Notes: a model not told the origin generated them from the letters alone. A stretch of DNA of 64,000 nucleotides from Asterias amurensis (GCF_032118995.1 NC_092669.1:806001-870000); one strand, 5' to 3'; numbered from the stretch's first letter, positions 26,232 to 39,785 are shown. Numbers and translations are program-made.

Positions 26232-28237
26232 ACAAGAGTCATTACGGTCTTTTCTCATGCACACATTCAGCGTCCACCAACGCAAGCCACCACGACCAGA
26301 GCCAGCCAGGGCGGTGGGAGCAGAAAACCCTTACAAGACCAGAGCAGACGATGATGGAGACAAAACCTCAGAGAGATTGAGGAAGGAAAAAAATCCAGTC
26401 CATGTGTGAGTTGACGGACATTTTAGTAATCTATATAAGAGCATTGCTTCGGAAAAGTCCATTTGTTGTGGAGGTGATAATTTAATTACACCAGCCTTAG
26501 CGTTCTTCGTTTGAGAAGAAGAAGGGGGTGGGCTGAGAGGGGTTTCATGGACTAGCGCTTACAGCCACACGGAAAAATAAATTTATTCCAAATGTACGCT
26601 AGGTGTCGGGATGTGTCAGAAATCTGGAGAAATGTAAGACGTATTTATTTTCTCCTCCGGTCGGATCGAGAGTGTATATTGTTGACTGAGTGAATAAATT
26701 TGTTGGTCAGGAGGTAATATTTGCGGGAGTAAGGGTACGGTAAACAAATTCTCAAATTTCAATCGCTCGGATTACTGGGTTTTGCGTCGGAATTGCTAAT
26801 TAACTGCGTCTGGTTTCTTTGTAGCATTCTTTTGAGGTTTACGTTTCAAATATACAATCCTTACGTCAGGATTTATCAAACATAATTTGATGAAGATCAA
26901 AATCTCAAGTTAATTATTATGAAATTGGAATCCTAGTGGAAAGTGTCACATAGGTGATAATATTTATTTATTATTTATTGACTACTTTAGACATCTTTAT
27001 ACGTGATAAAAAGATAAAGATCAGCAGAAGATATTTTACACCAGTGTCCCTGTAGCCAAAACAAATATATCACGTTAAAACAAAATTTAAAATACAAAAT
27101 TAAGAAACAAATTCTTGTTTGTATACATTTAAAAAATCTTTTTCAAAATTCATTATTTTTTATAGCAGCAGTGTTTCAGAAACCAAACTATACATGTATT
27201 TTCTCTTGTATAGGGATGTACCACATATAATGGTATGCGTATAGGCATCCTTTTTCACTGATGACATCATTATTGGTTGCTAGGCAACCAATTTGGCTGA
27301 AGGGTGTAGTCTCAATGCGCATACACACCAATCTTGGAGCAATGCAAAAAAGTGAATTGGTTTCTTTTGAGGGAGTGAGATGTCAAGAAAGTGAATAAAG
27401 GTTGTGTCCAAAATCAGCTTCATTGGCTGTCTTTAACTACGGCTCCATGACTTGCTATCTTTCATGCCACACCAACTGCCAAAGCCATTAATTAAGACAT
27501 GGTCTTTAGCTATAACACTTGGTTGACTTCCATACTTGTTTATCGACTGGCTGAATGCACTTTTCAAAAGTTTGTTTGCAGTAAATTGCAACAGACAACA
27601 CCCATTCAAAGTTATTTAATTTTACAATCTTTTGCTACAAGTTACTGGTTAGTCTGTTACTTTCTGGATGTTAAATTATTGGTTTAGCATTTTTTAAACC
27701 TACTTGAAGCAATCCTTTAAAGGTTGCTTTAGGGCTGTGGAATTACACAGTGCCTTGGTGCTCCTTCAAAAGTTTCCCACAGACTTTCAGACTTTCAGAG
27801 AGTCATGCAAAGTGAATAAATCAAAACACTCGGAAGACAAAAAAATGTTAAGACACAAAATCCTGCCTTTCCCCCCGGGGCAACCTATAGGAGATTAAGT
27901 GTTTAACCTTCAGAATATTCATTCCTCAACTGAAATGCACCTGTTATGCATCAATTATTTCTGAGAAAATATTCACAATTTTAAATACAATTGAATTTTT
28001 ATTTTATTTGGTCTGGAATGAAATCTTTGACGAGACAAGGTCATTTTCAATTTACGAAGAGTAATTTTCCTTGCTGATTTATGTTAATTTTTCCCATCAT
28101 GGTAAACAACACTGGCAAACATGCTCGTTAATGGGAAGGTAGCCCTTTACATTGGGTAATCACTCTTAAAACCAATGGCAATAAAAAACCTGTGGTTGGA
28201 AGCCTACATCATCATGTACAGTAGGGTTTGACAGTAT

Positions 28238-28481
28238 TTAAAGGCAGTGGACGCTATTGGTAATTACTCAAAATAATTATTAGCATAAAACCTTTCTTGG
28301 TGACGAGTAATGGGGAGAGGTTGATGGTATGAAACATTGAGAGAAACGGCTCCCTCTGAAGTGACGTAGTTTTCGAGAAAGAGGTAATTTTCCATGAATT
28401 TGATTTCGAGACCTCAAGTTTAGATACACTGAGTGAGAAGACTGGTCTTTTACAATAAACAATAGTGTCCAGAGTCTTTAA
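28238..28481 (+). mobile_element. TTAA family A element, internally deleted
   Basis: 244 bases with both TTAA ends and both termini. The middle (the stretch after GATTTCGAGACCTCAAG) has been lost, so it is about 130 bases shorter than full copies. Confidence 0.85.
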
Positions 28482-28865
28482 ATGATTTTAAAGACACATT
28501 CTTTGGAGACCGCAGTGAAAAAGAAAGTTATCATGCCTGTATGTGAAAAAAAGAAAAAACTTCAATGTGTAGCATCAAATTTATATTGCCAGCACTTTTT
28601 TCAACCCCCCCCCCCCCAAATCTCATCATGTCCAGTTGTCAAGGAAACACCATGTTATTGTTTGCTCCTGGTAATGTTTTGGCAGTGAGAGCAATTGAAA
28701 TAATTTTTACCTTCCCCAAATGATGCGCCTTGGTGTTTGTGGCGCTGTAAACACGACAAGCCAACAGCTTGGAGGTGTGAATTTATTTACACAGCTTTTT
28801 CCTAGTGCTCTCTAGCTATACATGATATTTGTATCATTGGGAATTGTTGTCTTTAGCTTTGGGAC

Positions 28866-29239
28866 TTAAAGCAATTGGACACTTTCGGAACAGAATTTGT
28901 TTTTAAAGTTCACAGATTTACAAATAACTTACAGGGTTTACAGAAGGTTATGGTGAAAGACTTCTCTTAAAATATTATTTCATGAAATGCTTTACTTTTT
29001 GAGAAAACATTAAAACAATATCAATTCTCGATATCAAGAGTTACAGATTTATTTTAAACACATGATATGTCACGGTGAAACGTGCGGAAACAAGGGTGGG
29101 TTTTCCCGTTATTTTCTCCCGACTCCGATGACCGATTGAGCCTAAATTTTCACAGGTTTGTTATTTGATATAGAAGTTGTGACACACGAAGTGTGGGCCT
29201 TGGACAATACCGTTTACCGAAAGTGTCCAATTGCTTTAA
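28866..29239. mobile_element. TTAA family C miniature element
   Basis: 374 bases between TTAA and TTAA with near-perfect inverted ends AGCAATTGGACACTTTCGG and its complement. The interior shares the CGATGACCGATTGAGC and CACAGGTTTGTTATTT blocks with family A, so the families are related. Confidence 0.88.
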
Positions 29240-30651
29240 AGTAAGGGGAATATACCTTTGTTATTTACTCAACAAATAATGCAGCTGATGCTATGGTATA
29301 ACATTTTTAAGAAACAATTCCCTTCAAATGATGTGGTTTTAGAGAAAGGGATTTAAAAACATTTCAAGAAAAGAGGAACATTATATACTAAGCACATTTC
29401 AGATAACTTAAATAGTACAATACAGGCCTACACTTTCTTCAAACTTGTACTTAAAAATCTTTTTTTTTTTCTGGAATTTATTTTACAAGGTTTTATCTTA
29501 ATTTGTCTGCTACCATTTTATACAAATTTGCTCAGTGCTTTTTCAAGTACTTCAATGTTTAGATTGTAAATTCCAACATACTACAGCCAGTGTTTGCGTT
29601 CTGATAAAGCCCAGCCTCTACAAATATGAGTTTCTCTTATCAGCAGCCTAGTCTATAATCTTGTTCACAAGCTTATACCTGTCTACATTATTAAAAACAA
29701 AACTTATGAAAAGCTGGGAAGAGATTGGAAGGGATATTGGAAGATAGGGGAAAGCTGTTCATTGGGGGGAGGGGGGGGGGTGACTGCTTCACACCCTGGA
29801 GGAATAAATTTATGGCCAAGAGGCTCCAAAAGGATGCATGTGGCTCACATTGTATTTATTTGTAAAAGTGGCTGATACGTGTGTGGGGGCAGTTTGGCCA
29901 ATGACAATATGACTGAGTCTGTGAGGTAAAATGATAAAAGTTATTGTGAACAGTTGAACAAAACAGTTAAATTAACCGTGTGCTGATTTTCATCACACCT
30001 TGTTTTAATCAAGTCTCTTTGTTATTGCTCAAGAGTTTTGTTTTTTTTCGCAGACTGAACCTTTTGGTTACAGAAAAATTGGCATTTTCCTCCTCAGTCT
30101 AGCCTTCTTCATTTATATCTAGTATTTTGCATCTCTTTGGTGTGTAATTTTATTGAATTTGCACAGGGAAATAAAATGGTAATAATAAATACATTTTTGC
30201 CCAGACAGAGTCACCAAGGATCTAATTAATTTCCTAAAAGGAACTCTAGGACAAGTCTTCTTTCCTTTCGATGTATGTTTATAAAAAAGTCCCCAATTGG
30301 AGAATGAGTAAAGAAATTTTTGAACAGCGGCTTTGGTGTCATCTAATCGTTGGGATTGTAAAAAGCAGGCTGCACAGCTGTAACAAAGTGAGGACAGACA
30401 GGGTACCAGACACTGACTCAGTGGCGACGTGAGGATTGGGAACGAGTCTGTAATTGGGCTAAGGATTCTCAGGGAAGAAGATGAGAAACATCTTCAAGGT
30501 GTAAGGAAGGGTCAAGCTCTGAGTGGCAGTTTGCTGACAGCTACCAATCTCTTATGAGGCTTTCAACAGTATCTCACGTCGACGGCGCCTTGTAAAGCGC
30601 ATAATTTTATGAGACGTACATTGTAAGCGCGGAATTCTGCATGCATGGGCC

Positions 30652-30783
30652 CTGCAGTGGATTTCACAAAGAGTTAGAACTAGTCTTATCTCGAGTTAGG
30701 ACAAGTTACTTGTCCTAAATTAGGACTAGCCATGAGTTTTTCATGTCTCCAAGTCCTAACTCTTTGTGAAATCGACCCCTGGT
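30652..30783. mobile_element. Palindromic miniature element, GGATTTCACAAAGAG type
   Basis: Second copy of the family at 22690-22845, with GTGGATTTCACAAAGAG at the left and CTCTTTGTGAAATCGACC at the right. Confidence 0.8.
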
Positions 30784-30904
30784 CTTTTTGGTACTCCCAA
30801 AATGTTATTTTGTCTTAAAAGAGGCTGTGCCGTAAGACGTCTCTGGACGAGCATTGATTAAAGTACAGGATGTCGTAAGTGACACCCTAAGCAATAAGGC
30901 ATCT

Positions 30905-31065
30905 AGGCGCCATGAGAGGGCAAGGCCATTCTTTTTTTACCAAGGTCACTTAGCCTATTAGGCTATTGCAATATTCTTGAAGTGAATGGGGAAAGCATTT
31001 AAATGGGCATCAAGGCCAAGACCACGGGCAACAGAGGCCAGGCCTCCATGTACTTTGATGATTGC
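30905..31065 (+). mobile_element. Dispersed repeat with CCAAGACCACGGGCAAC
   Basis: Same family as 25125-25290 (GAGAGGGCAAGGCCATTC at the left, CAGAGGCCAGGCCTCC at the right). Confidence 0.5.
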
Positions 31066-32870
31066 AGCCATTATCAGGGAAAAGTTGCATAAGTTCCTAA
31101 AAAGATTACAAGCAAAAAATTGAAGATCTCCGTTGAATGAAATGGTATACTCAAGCTTAGGTATACTGCACCCTCATACTCCGTCTTGTCATGTCACAGG
31201 GTTCCACCCACAAACCACTTGTATTGTGTTCCACTTCAGAAAGACAATCAATCAACACAAAGTCCCTCTCAATGAGACACAATGAAACAAAACCCTGCAC
31301 CCCTATTGTCAAGGTGGAACAACCCCACTACATCAATGTCAGGTCAAGGGTCAAATCAATTAGGCAACAATTTACAACCTGTGGTCAAAATGTCACTGGT
31401 AGATAATATGTTTAAAGCAAGGTGTTACTGCAATTGTTATTTTGCTGCAATGTGATCTAGAAATCCAAAAAGTTGAATGAGATGATTCAGCAGGTATCCT
31501 GTTGATGGATTTTGTTAAATGGGTTTTTTATCACACATTGTCCATAACATTATCTCTCAGAGAAGCACTTTTCACACAACAGCAATTTTAGCAACGGTCC
31601 TTTGTTTAATTTTAACAAGGTTGTGAACTTTTACAAAATGTTACTTCATGTGAAAGGTCAACACTGCAAATTTACTGTCTAGGTTCTCAATGAAACCTTC
31701 TCAAACATTGCCCAATTTTGTAGCAAGACACTTTTTCTTCTTGAGAAAATAGAATAAAAACTGATGCAAACTGCTTACCTACCAACAAAATAACCCATGG
31801 TATATGCAAAAATAATTAAACAGCAAGATGTTTTCACCATACCAGTATCTTTCTCGAAGGCTACTTTTTCTTGCTAAAAAGACTTAAAGCCAAACCAGAG
31901 GTGAAACAGTCTTTGAAAACAAACTTACAAATTACAAGTTTACACAGTTAGTCCCTAAGTGTCCTACACCCAGGAATTGGGTGCTACCCAAGGTCCAGGC
32001 CAGTCTGGCAACTGTACCCTTTTCCTAAGTAATAAAGGCTTCATTTTCCCAATCTGATTATTTCACCAGATGTTACTCCTCTCCCAGTGGAAAATGACTC
32101 CAGGCTAGTAATAGGTGTGTCTCCAAACCAAGAGTTACTCCATGCCAAAATCCATACCAACCAGGATTGTATATCCTTCCTTAGTGATAACAACTTCCAA
32201 ATGTGATATTTTAGCAAGACGACTAGGTCATATGACTTCACTACAAAAAAGGCCAGAAACTGGGGTCCAAGTATTAAGGAATGGTGACAATGTGACATTT
32301 GAATGATGACCTTGTGAAATATAGATTCCAATGAGTTTCTGGGAATGTAATATTCTCAGAGCTAGAGTTCATAGGTCAAAGGGCAGAAATTCTTCATTTA
32401 TGAACGAACAAACAGACAGTCAAGCAAACTAAAAAGGTCTAAACAAATAACAGTCTGAAATTTATAATCTCTACAAACTGGGGTTTCTTAGAAAAATGCA
32501 CAATCCAACATACAGCTTCCCAGAAACCAAATCAGATAAAACCTGCATCAATGCACTTCGAAAACATCTACCACTGTACCGGGGAGGATGGTCCTCCAAT
32601 CTCAATATATTTCAGGAATGTTTCCACTAGGCAATTGCTGGACAGCTGTTGAACTGCCACAAAACCTACCCAGGCGTGAGAAAAGTCACCATTGCATGAT
32701 TGCATTGTATCTGGATTCAATTTATTGTCTCTGCTTTGCTTACCATAAGCAAAGAATCGGCGCTTAGGGTTAGCAGGGCCCTACATGTATAGCACTATTA
32801 GCAGAGAATGGTGATTGTTAGCTTGCACAGAACTTGGCAGTAAAGCAGAGCATAAAATCAGGCCCCCGTG

Positions 32871-33144
32871 GTAAAGTTGCGAGATAATAATGAAAGAAAA
32901 AACACCCTTGTCACACGAGGTTGTGTGCGTTTAGATGGTTGATTTCGAGACCTCAAGTTCTAAATCTGAGGTCTCGAAATAAAAATTCGTGGAAAATTAC
33001 TTCTTTCTCGAAAACTATTTCACTTCAGAGGGAGCCGTTTGTCACAATGTTTTATACCATCAACCTCTCCCAATTACTCGTCACCAAGAAAGGTTTTATG
33101 CTAATAATTATTTTGAGTAATTACCAAGTGTCCACTGCCTTTAA
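32871..33144 (-). mobile_element. TTAA family A element, 5' truncated
   Basis: Begins within the family A interior (GTTGCGAGATAATAATG) and runs to the right terminus CCACTGCCTTTAA. The left end is missing. Confidence 0.8.
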
Positions 33145-33907
33145 ACAGCTCTACGAATTTGGGCACTGGCCAGAAAACTAACAACCAGACAAGTCCAGTA
33201 AATAAGGAGAGACCAACTTTTTAATACTATAAGTGAACCCATGGATGAACTCAAGAATTGTTTTTTAACCCTAGCTTGACACACGTGCTTGTGGGAAAGT
33301 ACTCATTTTGCATCACAGGTTTTAAAGTCAATCTTTTAAGTTTCAGAAGCTATTTTGATCCTCGCAAGAAACAGCTGAGGATTTGACAAAAATACAGTGA
33401 GTCAAATAAAGACAACGACACTGCCCAAACTTCACCGTTGGTATGCTGTGCAATCTAACTGCCTCCGTAGTACGTCTTATTGTGGAAGTAATCTCAAGGT
33501 GATGGCTAATGAACGGCAGACGTGAAAGTGTGGTGAGGTCAGAGGTGATTCAGCCCTGAAATTGCCCCAGATCTGTTGCCCCCTTTGCTTTAAGAAAAAT
33601 CTCAACGTGATGTCCTCATCGCTAAAGCATAACACTAGTAGGCAGGTCTTGAATTTTATTTCAGTGTTGGGCCAGTAAGCTCAAGACAGGGCAAGTTCAG
33701 TGGTCTTGTTTTGGGTGTTTTTTTATTTTTTATTTAACATCTCTGTCTCAAAAGGAATGATGTTTTAATGTTGAGTTTGAGTCTCACAATTACCTTTCAA
33801 TCCTGCTGAGTTTCGCTTTAAACAGAAGAGAAAAATCTTTTCTTACTATGTTTAAATGGAACAATATTGAATGGTGATAAGACTTAGTTGCAATAACATA
33901 ACCCTCC

Positions 33908-33945
33908 TCCCGACGGCGGAGCCGGGTTCGCCGTCGGCAGGAAGG
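33908..33945. repeat. GC-rich short hairpin
   Basis: CCGACGGCG and CGCCGTCGG pair perfectly around a 10-base loop in an AT-rich region. Function unknown. Confidence 0.5.
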
Positions 33946-34636
33946 TACCGTTAAATCTTAACTAGATAAAACTGTGTTCGCATTTTGACTCTAATCATTT
34001 TTTATTTTCATTTTGATTCTAGTCTTATAAATCACATCCCGGTCCAGTAAATATTCTGAGCTACGAGTCAGGCTACGGTCCTTTTCATTTCCCCCCAACT
34101 TTGAGCAATGGCACGTAGGCCATTTCTACCTCCATGGTAATTTGGTAGGTCTAATTACTCCTTCCTGTACAGTAGGAATTTGCGGCTCATCTACTCTTGG
34201 TTTAGTCAATAAATAAAATAATGAATAAACACCCCTCACTGCACCAGTGACCTTAATTTGAACCTTTTGGGTTGTTAAGTTTGAATCCTTTAATCAATGA
34301 TGTAAAAACAAAAAGGAAAACTGCTGGTAAATTGTAAATAATTTGTGCTGAACAAAGACAAAATTTCTTGAGCAGGTTTTTACATTTACTTGGGGTTGAA
34401 TGAAGAAATATTACTTGAGCGGACTGAACATGCGACCTCCTCACTTTGCACGTGCTATAGTTTGATCCTTTTCAGATCCATTTATTGGAGATATTAAACA
34501 ACACACAAATCCAACTAATTCTAAGATTAGTCCATTCACGTCTTTTGGCTTTATGAGCTATTGTGGTCAAGGTTTCAGTGGGTGTCCAAATATAGTCACG
34601 CGTACAATAATGACGATAAAAACAGGGTGTCCATAT

Positions 34637-35024
34637 TTAAAGGCAGTGGACACTATTGGTAATTTTCAAAGACCAGTCTTCTCACTTGGTGTATCTCAAC
34701 TAATGCATAAAATAACACACCTGTAAAAATTTGAGCTCAATTGGTCATCGAAGTTGCGAGATAATAATGAAAGAAAAAACAACTTGTGACACGAAGTTGT
34801 GTGCTTTCAGATGCTTGATTTCGAGACCTCAAATTCTCAATCTGAGGTCTCAAAATCAAATTCGCGGAAAATTACTTCTTTCTCGAAAACTATGTCACTT
34901 CAGAAGGAGCCGATTCTCACAATGGTTTATACTACTATCAACCTCTCCCCATTACTCGTTACAAAGTAAGGTTTTGTGCTTATAATTATTTTGAGTAATG
35001 ACCAATAGTGTCCTCTGCCTTTAC
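34637..35024 (-). mobile_element. TTAA family A miniature element
   Basis: Full-length copy. The left target is TTAA and the right has mutated to TTAC. Confidence 0.85.
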
Positions 35025-35775
35025 AATTAGGGTACCCTCTGGTCCTTTCTCTATGCTCTAACCATGGAGAAAGGGAATTTTCTTCCTCAATGCTCTAACC
35101 AAATTTCCTTTCTCCATCTGTGGTCCTTTATCCATGCTCTGACTAACACTATGCTTGTGGTTAAGGGAATAAACAACAAACTAATTACACACTTAATGTT
35201 TCCATGGAGCTATATAAACAGGAAATCCGTGGGTAGGGCCTATTAAATGTATTATCATATGCAGACATGAAAAATAGGTGTTGTGTCATTAGAAAAATCA
35301 TGACTGAGACTGAGAGCACGTTGAAGAAGGAGTAAATAGGGCTTGCACCATTATTGTTCCAAAGCACCAAGTGAAATTGTTCGCCAGGTGCTGTTAAATT
35401 TAAAGAATTTTTGTTTCATTTTGAAGGGATGACCGACATTATTTGAACATGCTCATACACCCTGATTTCAAATTATTCGTTTACAAAATGTAAAATTTAT
35501 CAATTAAATTTTGTAAAAAATTGAAACCCTTGTAGTTTGCAGCGTAAACTCAAATAGGTGGTAATGGTAGGTTACTGGAGGATGGAATGGTAGGTGTGGT
35601 CAATTTGCTTATCACTTGGTCAGACATTCCATTCTTATCTTAGAAACTTGTCCAAACAACTTGGTGTGGGGTGTGGTGACACACAGACCATCACAAACCA
35701 GGAGGATAGTGGATGAATCAATGATTGAGGCCACACGCTAGCCAAACTGCCAAGTCCAGCCAGGAGTTTTTTTTT

Positions 35776-35905
35776 ATTGTTTGTTTGTTTGTTTTTTGTT
35801 TGTTTCTATGTTTGTTTGTTTGTTTGTTTGTTTGTTTGTTTGTTTGTTTGTTTGTTTGTTTGTTTGTTTGTTTGTTTGTTTGTTTATTTGTTTGTTTATT
35901 TGTTG
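35776..35905 (+). repeat. (TTTG)n microsatellite
   Basis: About 30 tetranucleotide units with a few interruptions. Confidence 0.95.
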
Positions 35906-37760
35906 GTGTAGGTGGGGAGGGGGAGTGGGATAGCACAGTACAGTATATTCAGGGAAGAAAATAAGGAGTCACAATGAAGCTATTAACCCAAAGGTTCTAT
36001 CCATGTTATTTTCTTCAAACAAGCTTTTCAACTTTCACTCCTGAGAGGTAAATTTCTAAAAGTACAGCAAAATTTAACAATTCCTTCGATTACAACTTCA
36101 TCGTCAACCTAACACCAAAATGTGAAAAAGTGGCAGTCAGATACTTCTATAAACTAATTTTTCATAAGGCTTTCCCACTACTGAACAGTTTTATGATAAA
36201 TAAGTCATAATTCTTTGTCCAATTTCAGATTTCCCATGCTCCAATATGAAAAACAAATTTCGATAGTCACAGTGTTACATCTTCTTCTTGTAGCTGCCAT
36301 TGTTAAAAATGCATTTGCCCGGACACAAATCATAATTTTTAAAAGCAGTGTTATTGAGAAGGTTAAATAAATAATGGTATGCATCAGTCTTCTCCCAAGC
36401 CATTATACCATTAACAAGACCTCCAACTGTCTCGACACAACCTCCATGCACATGTTCAATTTACCGTGATTGTCTAAGTCAGTCAACCGTACCAACACGG
36501 CCTGCGAATTCACTAATCTCCGCTCAGCGGAGGAAATTTTCCCGGACACCGACTCGTCATATAAAATCTTACAAATTTTGCTCTCACTTCCACCGCAGAT
36601 TCAGAGAAAGAAGTCTATCAAAAAACCCACATGCATGTATAAATTCATTGGGTGTTCACAAATAGGATTCCCACAAATAAGTATATAGGTTGCTTACCAG
36701 GTTCGGTTAATTATTTTCCAGCCAGAATGAAGTGGGTTGCCTTTGTAGTGACAGACGATCTCACATTATTGTGGTGTATATTTTTCGTGCTTGAGAGTGT
36801 GCGATCTTCCAGCGCCGCGAAAAATATCCATTTGAACGCATAAAAGAAGAAAATAATTAATTGGACGATACTATTTATTAGTAGGGGTGTCTCAATTTGC
36901 GGGCAATCACTTTCACCCACGAGAGGGCGCTATAGCATTTTGATGTTTTGTCACAGAAAGATAAATACAAGGTTTTATCATATTGATAAATAATATCTAT
37001 AATAATAAATGAATAATAACAAAATAATAACAAACACATAAGTGACCAATAAATTGTGTACTGTGTTTATTGAAAATAAAGTATTGCTTTATACAGTTTA
37101 TGGTTTTATAACATCATATTAATATAACATCATATTGTAATACAAAATTACATTGTGTAGTGAATGATTTCTTCTTAAAATAGTTTTTAATTTAAAAATT
37201 TAAAATAATTGGATGAAAGCACTGATCTACTGTCAAGTGTGTAAGTACATGAACAACTTTACCTAAACTTGAAAATACAGGTGTATATATTATTTGTGTT
37301 TTACAGTACTCAGTAATGCCCAAAGATAAGAAATAAATGACAGATAAAACATATTTACAAACTTTCAAGAAACTTTCAAAACTACTCATGATGACATAAA
37401 ATTTAAATATTTCTACTTAATACTGAATACGTGTAAAATAAGCAGTGCGTGTATCAGTCCCTGTGGATAAATATAAAAAGGTAATACTTTTTTTTTTACT
37501 TGTACACTGTGATCGAGATACAAGTGTCTACCTTTAAAAAAAAAAAATTAAAACTAAATATTTATCCTAATATTAAGAAGGCACTGAGGTACTTACTGTT
37601 TGACACTTTTCAAAAATATTTAAGTTATAAACCGTTACATTTCAAGAATAAAGAATTTCCAGAATTGATAAAAAAATTTCAAGAGCAAACTAAACGTTAC
37701 CTAGGACTGCAAGGAAACTCTGGTGAAGCAAGTCACATGCAGCGACTTTGCCACACTAAC

Positions 37761-37830
37761 GTTTTGGTTGGCAAAATGAGGGAACATTGCGCGTCTGCTC
37801 AGTGCACAACTCTATGGCGTTTGCCAACCA
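37761..37830. repeat. Inverted repeat around TTGGTTGGCAAA
   Basis: TTGGTTGGCAAA and its complement TTTGCCAACCAA are separated by about 46 bases. Likely a short foldback element. Confidence 0.55.
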
Positions 37831-37879
37831 ACAGGGTCTGTACGCATGCGTGAATGTAATTAGCATATTCCATGGGAAG

Positions 37880-38075
37880 GGTCCATCGCCCCCAGGCCAG
37901 GAAACACTCAGAGGACAGAAAATGCCATGATCTCTATTGCCACTTGTCTTGAACTTGTTGCCCCTTTAATGGTCTCCTATATAGTAAAAGATTTTCAAAT
38001 GGAAGTGCCCTTTGCAAAAATAACGAAAATGGCCTTGCTGCCCTCTTAGAGATGAGACCTCAGGCCTGGAACAAG
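37880..38075 (-). mobile_element. Dispersed repeat, reverse copy
   Basis: Reverse-strand member of the 25125-25290 family (GTTGCCCCTTTAATGG; GAAGTGCCCTTTGCAAAAAT; GAAAATGGCCTTGCTGCCC). Confidence 0.5.
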
Positions 38076-38376
38076 ATGCCTGGTATAAACAAATCTCAAT
38101 AATTAGGCAAACTTCTACTCTCTGGTTGAAAAAAAAATTATACATTTTTTACAGTGTTTTGTTTTATCCACATTTGTGGCCAATTAACTCACTTAATATC
38201 TCAGAAGCAGCTTGAATAAAAACATATTTTAAAAAAGGCTCTGGAATATTCATTTAAAAGGACAGCATAATTAAGAGACAGATATTCATTTCAAGAATCT
38301 TATCTACTAGATAAGCAGTTTCTAAATTTCTTGGAGTCAAATTTCTTATAGCAATTTTGTTTTCAGTAGAATTCAA

Positions 38377-38620
38377 GGCCCAATTTCATAGAGCTGCTAA
38401 GCACAAAAATTTGCTAAGCATGAAATTTCTTCCTTGATAAAAACAGGATTACCCGCCAAATTTCCAAGTGATTTTCAGGATAAGCAAACAACAGCTGAAT
38501 ACCAGTAACAAGCAATTTAAGCAACAAATGGAAATTCGGTTGGTAATCCTGTTTTTATCAAAGAAGAAATTTCATGCTAAGCAAATTTTGGTGCTTAGCA
38601 GCTCTATGAAATTGGGCCCT
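38377..38620. mobile_element. GGGCCC-ended foldback miniature element
   Basis: About 244-base palindromic element: GGCCCAATTTCATAGAGC at the left is mirrored by GCTCTATGAAATTGGGCCC at the right, and the arms GCTAAGCAC/GTGCTTAGC and ATCCTGTTTTTATCAA/TTGATAAAAACAGGAT also pair. Non-coding. Confidence 0.85.
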
Positions 38621-38892
38621 GGTGCCTTCACAACAGGCATGATGTTTAGCATGATGAAAATAATAATGAGTGCAGTGGCTGACCTATATATGGTAGCTTT
38701 GATATAATGCTTTTCACTTTCAAGCAATTGAAATAACAAATTTGCAGATTTTTCTGGGATAAAACAAAAAAGGAAATCCTTTCTCATTTCTGCTTCTCAA
38801 ACACTGATAAACATCAAGTCATCACCTCCGTACAAGTTTTGGCACTTTCACAAATAACAAGAAACTGATGTTGGAACCAGAGTTGTTTGGTT

Positions 38893-39785
38893 CTTACCAT
38901 ACTTGCATCTAGCCGAAACAATTTGTTTCTTAACACATCCACATCCAGCAGGTATTGTTCGGTTCTTGACATATCCACATTCAAGCAGGTATTGTTCGGT
39001 TCTTAAAGGAACACGTTGCCTTGGATCGGACGAGTCGGTCAAAACAAAAGCGTTTGTAACCGTTTTTTATAAAATGTATATGGTTGGAAAAATGTTGTAA
39101 AAGTAGAATACAATGATCCACACAAGTTTGCCTTGAAATTGCGTGGTTTTCCTTCTACTGTGCGAACTAACATGGTCGGCCATTTATGGGAGTCAAAATT
39201 TTGACCCCCATAAATGGCCGACGTGTTAGTCGACAAGGTAAAAGGAAAACCACGCAATTTCGAGGCATGTTTGTGTGGATCATTATATTCTACTTTTACA
39301 ACATCTTTCTACCCATATGCATTTTATAAAAAACGGTTACAAACGCTTTTCAAAGACCAACTCGACCGATCCAAGGCAACGTGTTCCTTTAACGTATCCA
39401 CATCCAGCAGAAAAAATTTTGTTTCTTCAACATATCCACATCCAGCAGCCTGTATTGCTTGGTTCTTAACGTATCCACATCTACATGTAGAAGGTATTGT
39501 TTGGTTCTTAACATACTCAAATCCAGCAGGAATTGTTTGGTTCTTCACATATCCAAATCCAGCAGGTATTGTTTGGTTCTTAACATATTCAAATCCAGCA
39601 GGAATTGTTTGGTTCTTCACATATCCAAATCCAGCAGGTATTGTTTGGACATATCCACATCTAGCACTAGCAGGTACTGTTTAATTATTAACACATCCAA
39701 ATCTTGCAGGCATTGTTCGGTTTTTAATAACATAACCGCATCCGGCAGTAATAGTTTGTTTCTCCAGCAGGTGTTGTTCGGTTCT
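38893..39785 (+). repeat. Minisatellite, 36-base unit, split by a TTAA element
   Basis: Unit GGTTCTTAACATATCC then AAATCCAGCAGGTATTGTTT, about 3 copies at 38893-39002 and about 11 at 39393-39785, interrupted by the element at 39007-39388. It lies 40 bases downstream of the stop codon of the second tetraspanin, possibly in its 3'UTR. Confidence 0.88.
39003..39392. mobile_element. TTAA-flanked palindromic miniature element (family B)
   Basis: 382-base element between TTAA at 39003-39006 and TTAA at 39389-39392. The ends are AGGAACACGTTGCCTTGG and its reverse complement. The inverted repeats extend through almost the whole element to a centre at about 39197 (GGCCATTTATGG and its complement), so a transcript would fold into one long hairpin. 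No coding capacity. It sits inside a 36-base minisatellite whose unit supplies the TTAA. Confidence 0.9.

Larger units (their letters stand above)
19824..38376. other. Long non-coding stretch
   Basis: Apart from the listed elements I see no coding exon, RNA gene or coding remnant of a large transposon. 26232-28237, 29240-32870 and 35906-37760 hold only AT-rich sequence with scattered short repeats. A short A-free G run lies at about 29764-29780. Confidence 0.55.

Noticed and set aside
36652..36843. Short frame containing MKWVAFVVTDDLTLLW
   Set aside because: No supporting splice sites or relatives that I recognise; the end falls in an inverted ATATTTTTCG repeat.
37500..37853. 117-residue open frame
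   Set aside because: Lysine-rich from A runs, no family resemblance, and its end lies in a foldback repeat.
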